5,400 nt of DNA from NCBI GenBank assembly GCA_026706505.1, contig JAPOYQ010000120.1, positions 1 through 5,400 on the forward strand. Direction: 5' to 3'. The notes under the pieces are model-generated. The model worked only from the letters and a program-made list of their open reading frames with translations. It searched no databases and was not told the origin of the DNA. Within the stretch, counting starts at the first letter, position 1; every line of letters begins with the position of its first letter. This stretch comes from Gemmatimonadota bacterium (GTDB lineage Bacteria > Latescibacterota > UBA2968 > UBA8231). The position numbers and the translations under genes were made by a program. Positions 1 to 4,512 of the stretch are shown here, one piece after another.

Positions 1-384
1 GTCCGGGAAGCCGGCCATCCGTTCGTTTCCCTGCCGCCCGGCAGCCTCGCCGACGTGCTGAAGCCAGCCCGGGAGCCCGGGCGAGTAGGGCTCTTCGTTC
101 CCCTGCGCGGCTACCCTGTGCTGGTTGGCGTGGTCACGCCGGTTACTACTGATCTGGGCCAGGCTGAGCAGGCGTGGCCTCATTGGTTCATCCCTTTCCT
201 CCGTTTCTTGCGCCACCACCCCAATATCAAGGCGTTTACCTATATAGATTGGGACTGGTCGCAGGCGGAGCGCTTTGTCGATCCCATACTCTTCGCGCGC
301 TATCGCAGCGAGCTGATGAATCCGATTTACCTACACGCGGCCTCGCCCGGCGAGTTGCGCTGGAACCTAAATCTCGATCCCTAG
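1..384 (+). CDS. C-terminal part of a glycoside-hydrolase-like (GH26/TIM-barrel type) protein, 5' end outside window
   Basis: The frame is open from base 1 and ends at TAG 382-384, so about 127 C-terminal residues are present. A GTG lies at 55-57, but nothing favours it as a start because the frame continues upstream. The segment PHWFIPFLRFLRHHPNIKAF, followed by YIDWDW and later YRSELMNPIYLHA, resembles the C-terminal end of glycosidase-like TIM-barrel proteins from uncultured bacteria (W..WF.P.......HP.IKAF.YI.WDW). That assignment rests on memory of the family and is moderate at best. In relatives I recall a strand ending in a glutamate (I-G/A-E-x-TP) just before this block. Here it reads VLVGVVTPV, with Val at 130-132 in the Glu position, so catalytic competence is doubtful. 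The amidohydrolase begins 20 bases downstream, so the two could be co-transcribed. No signal peptide can be judged because the N-terminus is missing. Confidence 0.5.
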   Translation, partial: VREAGHPFVSLPPGSLADVLKPAREPGRVGLFVPLRGYPVLVGVVTPVTTDLGQAEQAWPHWFIPFLRFLRHHPNIKAFTYIDWDWSQAERFVDPILFARYRSELMNPIYLHAASPGELRWNLNLDP

Positions 385-390
385 CTAGAG

Positions 391-396
391 AAAGGA
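391..396 (+). promoter_or_regulatory. Ribosome binding site deciding the amidohydrolase start
   Basis: AAAGGA lies 8 bases before the ATG at 405-407. The alternative in-frame ATG at 396-398 overlaps this motif and so has no spacing for it. This favours 405 as the start. Confidence 0.55.
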
Positions 397-404
397 TGCA
401 GCAG

Positions 405-1283
405 ATGGATAAAGTCGATGTGCACGTTCACGTCTTCGACCTGCCGAGTGAGCGGTTTCCCCGCGAACTGAGCAGCCTCGCACCGGCCGACCGCGCCTGT
501 CCGATTGAGGCGCTGATAGCCGACATGGATGCTTCGGGCATCGACCGCGCCGTGTTGATCGAAATGAACGGCACCCAAATCGAGCAGCACGCCTATGTCA
601 CGCATTGCGTGCGGACGTGGCCCGACCGTTTCACGGCGACGGGCTTGATCAACATGAACGACCCGGACCCGCCCGCCCGCCTGCGCGAGCTCGTCGCCGC
701 TACCGGCATTGAGGGGATCCGGCTCGGGGCGTTGGGCGACCCGGCCGCACAGCGGGCCGAGGACCTGGCGACCTATGCGGTCTTTGAGTGTGCGGACGAG
801 TTGGGGCTCAACATCAACATCTATACCGGCGGTGCTCAGTTCCCCTGCATCGAACTGTTGGCCGCGGCTTTTCCCGGCGTGAACATTTCCCTCGACCATC
901 TCGGCGTGATGCCAACCACGCCCAACGAGCCGGACCGGTGGGGTCGTCCTCGCTTTGGTGCCGAGCCGCTGCCGCCGGCCAATTATCCGCAAGTGATGGC
1001 GCTGTCGCGCTTTCCCAATGTCTATGTCAAAGTTTCGGGGGAGTACGCGTTTTCCAAGGTGCCTTGGCCTTACGGGGATATGCAGTCCATGGTCGAGGAT
1101 GTGTATCGGGCTTACGGCGCGGATCGCATGATGTGGTGTACGGATTCGCCGTGGATTGTGGTGGAGCCGGGGTATCAGAAGCTGGTGGATTTGCTCGGCT
1201 GCCATCTGCCGAATATCTCTGCGGCGGAAAAAGAGATGATTATGGGGGGGACGGCGATGAAGCTGTGGTTTAAGGGGCGCTAG
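405..1283 (+). CDS. Metal-dependent amidohydrolase, Amidohydro_2 family (TIM-barrel)
   Basis: A 292-residue protein, the usual size for Amidohydro_2 (PF04909) hydrolases and decarboxylases such as those of the ACMSD/2-pyrone-4,6-dicarboxylate lactonase group. It is probably a cytoplasmic enzyme acting on a carboxylated or lactone substrate that I cannot name. Visible signatures are the N-terminal metal-binding HxH (VDVHVHVF, H7 and H9), a Y-V-K-x-S-G strand around K209, the barrel histidine in LDHLG (H165), and the acidic metal ligand in WCTDSPW (D247). The open frame extends back to 174, but the HxH strand belongs at the N-terminus and an AAAGGA motif precedes ATG 405, so the longer frame is rejected. 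ATG 396 would add three residues. Codons are strongly G/C-ending. A long antisense open frame over this gene (381-1478) is a by-product of that bias. The gene follows the glycosidase-like gene by 20 bases, probably in one operon. Confidence 0.85.
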   Translation: MDKVDVHVHVFDLPSERFPRELSSLAPADRACPIEALIADMDASGIDRAVLIEMNGTQIEQHAYVTHCVRTWPDRFTATGLINMNDPDPPARLRELVAATGIEGIRLGALGDPAAQRAEDLATYAVFECADELGLNINIYTGGAQFPCIELLAAAFPGVNISLDHLGVMPTTPNEPDRWGRPRFGAEPLPPANYPQVMALSRFPNVYVKVSGEYAFSKVPWPYGDMQSMVEDVYRAYGADRMMWCTDSPWIVVEPGYQKLVDLLGCHLPNISAAEKEMIMGGTAMKLWFKGR

Positions 1284-1306
1284 GGCATGGCTCTGAAACC
1301 TATTCC

Positions 1307-2104
1307 ATGAATCGGTATTCTGTTGGCTACAATGAGCGCACGGCTCGGTTCTTCCAGGAGCGCACAGCCGACACGCACGCTCAGTTTCTTCTGAAATACC
1401 TTGTACCTGGGATGGCTCTCTTGGACGGTGGCTGCGGACCTGGGACAATAACCAAAGGACTCGCGGAGATTGTGGCACCTGGGCGCGTCTTAGGGGTGGA
1501 CAGAGAGCAGAGTCAAATCGATCTTGCTCAGTGCCTCGCCGATGGATTCCCTACAATCGAGTTCAAAACGGACGACCTTTGCAGCCTGACTGCTGATGAC
1601 GAGTCATTCGATGTCGTCTTCGTTCACGGAGTCCTAGAGCACATCGCTGACTCAGAGCAAGCTATCTCTGAGATTCGCCGAGTACTGAAATCGGGAGGGC
1701 TAGTAGGCTCAAGACACGCCGACTTCGGAGGATTCCTGCTTGAGCCTACGCCTGAGCCGCTTGGGAATTTTTCGCAGTTATTCATCGAACTGATGAAACG
1801 AAATGGCGGAGATCCGTACTGTGGACGTCGCCAGCCAGGACTATTCCGCAAGGCAGGATTCGAGATTGTCAAGGTTTCCGCGTCGTATGACTGTTGGACG
1901 CCGGATGCGGAGTCCACGCGGAGAAACGCGCACTTTCTGGCGGAGTTGTGCGGCGACTCTGAATTCTCTGATCAGCTTGTGGAATACGGGCTAGCGGATA
2001 AACGGGTCTTGGCTCAACTAAAGTCATCATTCCTCACATGGGGCGAGATGCCAGAGGCGTTTGCCGCAGAAGCGTGGGGCGAGCTCGTCGCCAGAAAAGC
2101 ATGA
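1307..2104 (+). CDS. Class I SAM-dependent methyltransferase (Methyltransf_11/25 type)
   Basis: A 265-residue cytoplasmic Rossmann-fold methyltransferase that transfers a methyl group from S-adenosylmethionine to an unknown acceptor, probably a small molecule. Motif I is LLDGGCGPGT (residues 38-47), the acidic ribose-binding residue follows in VLGVDRE (D65), DD at 89-90 fits motif III, and FDVVFVHGVLEHI (101-113) is motif IV with the HGVLEH signature. EIRRVLKSGGLVG (about 122-134) is the usual post-motif helix and strand. The opening YSVGYNERTARFF matches the start of UbiE-like stand-alone enzymes, which supports ATG 1307. No Shine-Dalgarno is visible there. An in-frame-unrelated seven-codon ORF (1287-1310) ends in TGA overlapping this ATG, so re-initiation is possible. 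The usual LDVGCG is LDGGCG here. Codon use is less GC-biased than in the amidohydrolase, suggesting a different history. The substrate cannot be inferred from neighbours. Confidence 0.88.
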   Translation: MNRYSVGYNERTARFFQERTADTHAQFLLKYLVPGMALLDGGCGPGTITKGLAEIVAPGRVLGVDREQSQIDLAQCLADGFPTIEFKTDDLCSLTADDESFDVVFVHGVLEHIADSEQAISEIRRVLKSGGLVGSRHADFGGFLLEPTPEPLGNFSQLFIELMKRNGGDPYCGRRQPGLFRKAGFEIVKVSASYDCWTPDAESTRRNAHFLAELCGDSEFSDQLVEYGLADKRVLAQLKSSFLTWGEMPEAFAAEAWGELVARKA

Positions 2105-2129
2105 GTTCGGGGTAGGTGGATGGGGCTGA

Positions 2130-2299
2130 CCTGATGCACGTGGTATGGGGGTGCGGAACAAGATCATTCCGTTGATGCGGGCGCACAACGGGGTTGACCC
2201 GGAGTTTGAGGCGACCGAGGACTACTTGCGGTTGACGCTGCGCCGAGGCTCGGCACCAAGGCCGAGGAACACCTGAAACGGATGGGGATTTTGCTATGA
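2130..2299 (+). pseudogene. C-terminal remnant of an AlbA_2/HATPase_c_4 ATP-binding protein, frameshifted
   Basis: Frame 2133-2246 reads DARGMGVRNKIIPLMRAHNG followed by VDPEFEATEDYLRLTLRR. This closely resembles the last strand-helix-strand of the HATPase_c_4 module (G-x-G box, then helix, then PEFE...L..TL) in AlbA_2-type putative transcriptional regulators. An upstream TGA at 2127-2129 removes the rest of the protein. After about 2250 the family-like tail continues in another frame (2255-2299) as TKAEEHLKRMGILL and stop, so an indel has occurred. The closing TGA overlaps the ATG at 2296 that opens the DUF1016-like remnant, a leftover of coupled genes. The tail differs from that of the larger AlbA_2 gene at 3064-4512, so this is a separate paralogue rather than a local duplication. 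The family match is from memory and no search was run. Confidence 0.6.
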
Positions 2300-2329
2300 G
2301 TCAAAAATTCGATTTTGGGCAGCCCTGAG

Positions 2330-2355
2330 ATTTCCGAGACGCTGTCTCGGAAATT
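2330..2355. repeat. Palindromic element, copy 1
   Basis: The order is ATT, TCCGA, GACGCTGTC, TCGGA, AATT. Arms 2330-2340 and 2344-2354 are perfectly complementary over 11 bases around a 3-base centre. It lies in DUF1016 copy A. One frame reads ISETLSRKF, parallel to the peptides read from copies 2-4. In the frame of copy A it reads DFRDAVSEI. Confidence 0.8.
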
Positions 2356-2382
2356 CCCTGTCCCAGTGATGGGACTGCCTGG

Positions 2383-2408
2383 ATTCCACAGACACTGTCT
2401 GTGGAATT
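2383..2408. repeat. Palindromic element, copy 2
   Basis: The order is ATT, CCACA, GACACTGTC, TGTGG, AATT. Arms 2383-2394 and 2396-2407 are perfectly complementary over 12 bases around a single central C. It is in frame with the DUF1016 fragment and encodes IPQTLSVEL there. Confidence 0.82.
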
Positions 2409-2563
2409 GGCAAAGCGACTTCCCCTTGCTTGGTCCCACTACGTCACTCTTCTGACCATCGACAACCCCGAGGAGCGCTAGGCGTCTGCAAAGGATCGGG
2501 ATAAAGGGCAGTTCGGTGACCCGTTTGAAGCTCTACCGACGTTTCTACCAGAAGCAGAAGGAA

Positions 2564-2589
2564 ATTGGTCCGACACTGTCGGACCAATT
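2564..2589. repeat. Palindromic element, copy 3
   Basis: The order is ATT, GGTCC, GACACTGTC, GGACC, AATT. With one extra base upstream, arms 2563-2575 and 2577-2589 are perfectly complementary over 13 bases around a central C. It is in frame with DUF1016 copy B and encodes IGPTLSDQL. Confidence 0.83.
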
Positions 2590-2720
2590 GGCATCCTTGG
2601 CGTCCGTTGTCACCCTGCTGACCATCGACAATCTCGAAGAGCGCCGCTTCTACGAGATTGGGCTGAGGCCGCCGAGGTTCAGTATCTTTAGAAGAGAGAT
2701 CTTGGCCGCCTGTAATTGCA

Positions 2721-2726
2721 AAGGAG
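2721..2726 (+). promoter_or_regulatory. Strong ribosome binding site of the small conserved gene
   Basis: AAGGAG lies 7 bases before ATG 2734, within the end of the preceding DUF1016 fragment. It selects 2734 over the in-frame TTG at 2716. Confidence 0.75.
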
Positions 2727-2733
2727 AAATATA

Positions 2734-3018
2734 ATGCCTGTACCAAAACCTCGGTACAGCAAAGAGGAGTTTGCTCGCCGTGGCGATGAAATTTACGACC
2801 TAGATATAAGTCCTCATGTTGGACCTGATGACGAAGGCAAATTCGTGGTCATCGACATTGAGACGGGAGCTTATGAGATTGATCAGGACGAATTGGCTGC
2901 ATCCGACCGGCTTCTTGCCCGCAGACTTGATGCACAAATTTGGACAAGACGTGTCGGCTTCCGGTATGCTCGCCGCCTACCGCGCAGATTTGGCAGACGC
3001 TGTCTGCAGAATTGGTGA
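2734..3018 (+). CDS. Small conserved hypothetical protein (PRYSKEEFARRGDEIYD...GKFVVIDIETGAYEID family)
   Basis: A 94-residue, charged, soluble protein without signal or membrane segments. I recognise the pattern (PRYSKEEFARRGDEIY, then a GKFV.IDIETG.YEID hairpin, then D..A.DRLLAR..DAQIW.RRVG) as a recurrent small protein of cyanobacteria and uncultured bacteria with no established role. In other genomes I recall it next to a clan AA aspartic-protease-like gene, which would suit a toxin-antitoxin-like pair, but no such partner is present here. The start is fixed by AAGGAG at 2721-2726 and overlaps the preceding stop as TAATG. The last residues (FGRRCLQNW) are encoded by palindromic element 4, so the C-terminus beyond about residue 84 was probably altered by that element. 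The next gene starts 45 bases downstream. The gene is probably intact. Confidence 0.72.
   Translation: MPVPKPRYSKEEFARRGDEIYDLDISPHVGPDDEGKFVVIDIETGAYEIDQDELAASDRLLARRLDAQIWTRRVGFRYARRLPRRFGRRCLQNW
2988..3013. repeat. Palindromic element, copy 4 (imperfect), inside the small gene
   Basis: The order is ATT, TGGCA, GACGCTGTC, TGCAG, AATT. The inner arms 2993-2998 and 3002-3007 (GCAGAC/GTCTGC) pair perfectly, while the outer arm bases carry mismatches. The gene's frame reads FGRRCLQN through it. The frame used by copies 2 and 3 would read IWQTLSAEL here, the same peptide type. Confidence 0.72.
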
Positions 3019-3063
3019 AGTGGGGCTGATCAAACCCGAGAATCTGAGCAAAAAGACGACGAT

Positions 3064-4512
3064 ATGAGCGAGAGTCAGAACATCGAATGGAAAGAGACGT
3101 GGCGGGACGAATACCTAAAATGGATCTGCGGCTTCGCCAACGCTCAGGGCGGCGTACTGGAAATCGGCAAGAATGACCGGGGTGAGGTGGTCGGAGTGAA
3201 GGATGTTCTCCGACTGCTCGAAGAGATCCCCAACAAGGCGCAGGCATTGCTCGGTGTTGTTGTGGACGTGAACGTGAAGTCGGAAGACGGCGGGGAATAT
3301 CTGTAAATCGCGGTTGATCCCTACCCAAATCCAATCAGCTACAAAGGCGAATTCTACTATCGCAGCGGCAGCACCAAGCAGGTGCTCAGAAGCGCGGCAC
3401 TTAGCCGTTTCTTGTTGCAGAAGTACGGTCGAACGTGGGACGATGTGCCCCTGCCGGGCGTCGGCCTCAAGGATCTGGACGGTCGTGTCTTTGATGGGTT
3501 TCGCCAGCGGGGTGCCGATAGCGAACGCTTACCGCAGGACATCTTGGACGAATCCGACGAGGGAGTAATTGAAAGGCTTCAGTTGCGAGAGGCGGGTTAT
3601 CTGAAGCGCGCTGCGGTACTGCTCTTTCATCCGGCACCGGACCGGTTCGTGATGGAAGCCTATGTGAAGATCGGCTATTTCCGTGGTTCGGAGTTGCTGT
3701 ATCAGGACGTTATCGAAGGCGATCTGTTTACTCAGGTCGATCGGACGATGGACTTGCTGTACACGAAGTACACGAGGGCACTGATTTCCTACGACGGCGT
3801 TTATCGCGTGGAGACCTTTCCGGTGCCGCGCGAAGCGGTGATCAACGCCATTATTCACCGGGATTACGCCAGTCCTACCACGATTCAGATTCGCGTGTAC
3901 GACGACCGAATCGCGATCTGGAATGCGGTGCAGTTGCCGCCGGAATGGGCCGCCGATCAACTCGCTGGGGAACTTTCGTCAAAGCCGTACAACCCGCGAA
4001 TCGCCTACGCATTCTTCCGAGCCGGAATGATCGAAGCTTGGGGACGGGGCATCCGGCGGATCGTGAAAATGTGCAAAGAAGCTGGCAACCCCGTACCAGA
4101 GTGGAAGCTACAATCTAGCGGCGACGGTCTGTGGTTGAGGTTCCCGTTCTCCGCCGCGTACTTGGACAAGGCGAGAGAGCACATAGGAGAGCCAGAATCG
4201 CTGGTAGAGCCGCAGCTAGATCAGGATCAAGCTGGGGTCCAAGCTGGGGTCCAAGCTACATTGTCAGTCAGGGATGTTGCCATGCTGCAAGCCTGTGTTC
4301 AGAGAGCCGCTACGAGTAAAGAGTTGCGGGCGGCGGCGAGCTATTCGGGCCGAACGAAAAATTTTAGAATGTGGCTAGAACGACTTCTGCAAGAAGAATT
4401 GCTGGAAATGACTGTCCCTGACAAACCGAGGAGTCCGTTGCAGAGGTATCGGCTGACGGACAAGGGGCGTGCCGCGCTCGCAAGTCTAAAATCAGGGGGC
4501 ACACAGACATAA
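3064..4512 (+). pseudogene. AlbA_2 / HATPase_c_4 / winged-helix ATP-binding regulator-like protein, interrupted by one in-frame TAA
   Basis: One frame spans 483 codons. Codon 81 (3304-3306) is TAA where relatives have a sense codon (EYL-x-I.VDPYPN), and homology resumes at once with IAVDPYPNPISYKGEFYYRS. The N-terminal part (1 to about 110, ESQNIEWKETWRDEYLKWICGFANAQGG) is the Schlafen-type AlbA_2 domain. The middle is an HATPase_c_4 module with N-box EAVINAIIHRDYA (257-269), YDDRIAIWN (279-287) and EAWGRGI (324-330). A QAGV repeat linker (389-398) leads to a C-terminal winged helix ending LTDKGRAALASL. Such proteins are annotated as putative transcriptional regulators or RecG-like ATPases, and their role is poorly known, with a recurrent defence or mobile context. 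The start ATG 3064 sits in ATGA, overlapping a stop of another frame, and lacks a clear RBS. Relatives have about four more residues before the N-box (PxxALREA). Translation restarting at GTG 3382 would give a 376-residue protein without AlbA_2. Sequencing error or recoding is possible. Confidence 0.8.
4228..4257 (+). repeat. 12-base tandem repeat (2.5 copies) in the AlbA_2-protein linker
   Basis: CAAGCTGGGGTC occurs at 4228-4239 and 4240-4251, followed by CAAGCT. It is in frame and encodes QAGVQAGVQA between the ATPase module and the winged helix. Comparable GV-rich repeats (for example GGVNGGVN) are known to me at this point in related proteins. The unit of four codons allows slippage without frame loss. 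Confidence 0.8.

Larger units (their letters stand above)
2296..2481 (+). pseudogene. DUF1016 (YhcG-like) N-domain fragment, copy A, with two in-frame stops
   Basis: Starting at ATG 2296, overlapping the preceding stop as ATGA, one frame reads MSQKFDFGQP, stop (TGA 2326-2328), then continues to IPQTLSVELAKRLPLAWSHY followed by VTLLTIDNPEER and TAG 2479-2481. The QTLS...L.WSHYV.LL...NPEER..F block is the hallmark of the DUF1016 N-terminal domain. Full proteins carry a C-terminal PDDEXK-like nuclease domain and are often found with restriction or defence genes. The nuclease domain is absent here. Two palindromic elements lie inside it (2330-2355 and 2383-2408). The segment 2443-2478 matches 2609-2644 of copy B at 31 of 36 bases, and four of the five differences are silent. 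Both copies therefore appear to have been coding before they decayed. Confidence 0.62.
2507..2734 (+). pseudogene. DUF1016 (YhcG-like) N-domain fragment, copy B
   Basis: The frame reads GSSVTRLKLYRRFYQKQKEI, then GPTLSDQL, a degenerate LASLASVV where copy A has LPLAWSHYV, then TLLTIDNLEERRFYEIGL. It ends at TAA 2732-2734 after an unrelated tail. SVTxLKxYRRFY...IGPTLSDQL...LL.IDN.EERRFYEI is the expected order of the DUF1016 N-domain. The WSHY core is lost and the domain stops just after RRFYEI, with no nuclease domain. A GTG at 2516 preceded by AAAGGG (2503-2508) leaves a 72-codon ORF that could still be translated. Its stop shares one base with the next start (TAATG), so it could couple translation of the small gene. 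Palindromic element 3 lies inside it. It is a tandem relative of copy A, offset by 166 bases and in a different frame. I regard it as a gene remnant. Confidence 0.58.

Noticed and set aside
67..82. GC-rich inverted repeat GCCCGGG-AG-CCCGGGC
   Set aside because: It lies within coding sequence, has no run of T after it, and does not share the core of the four palindromic elements.
174..404. N-terminal extension of the amidohydrolase
   Set aside because: It overlaps the glycosidase-like gene in another frame, the metal-binding HxH belongs at the N-terminus, and a ribosome binding site precedes ATG 405.
1287..1310. Seven-codon leader ORF (MALKPIP) overlapping the methyltransferase start
   Set aside because: It could be a leader, but there is no ribosome binding site and an ORF this short is expected by chance. 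It is mentioned only as a possible re-initiation route.
381..1478. 365-codon open frame on the - strand across the amidohydrolase
   Set aside because: It is the antisense shadow of a GC-ending-codon gene with clear family motifs. Its translation is Arg/His-rich with no recognisable domain, and it also crosses into the methyltransferase.
2330..3013. The palindromes as a CRISPR array or as Rho-independent terminators
   Set aside because: Spacing is irregular (53, 181 and 424 bases between starts), the arms vary, and no T-runs follow. Three copies lie inside DUF1016-derived reading frames.
2816..3067. Frame-2 ORF overlapping the small hypothetical gene
   Set aside because: Most of it is a shadow of the well-supported 2734-3018 gene. 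Only the last 16 residues are outside it, and they match nothing I know.
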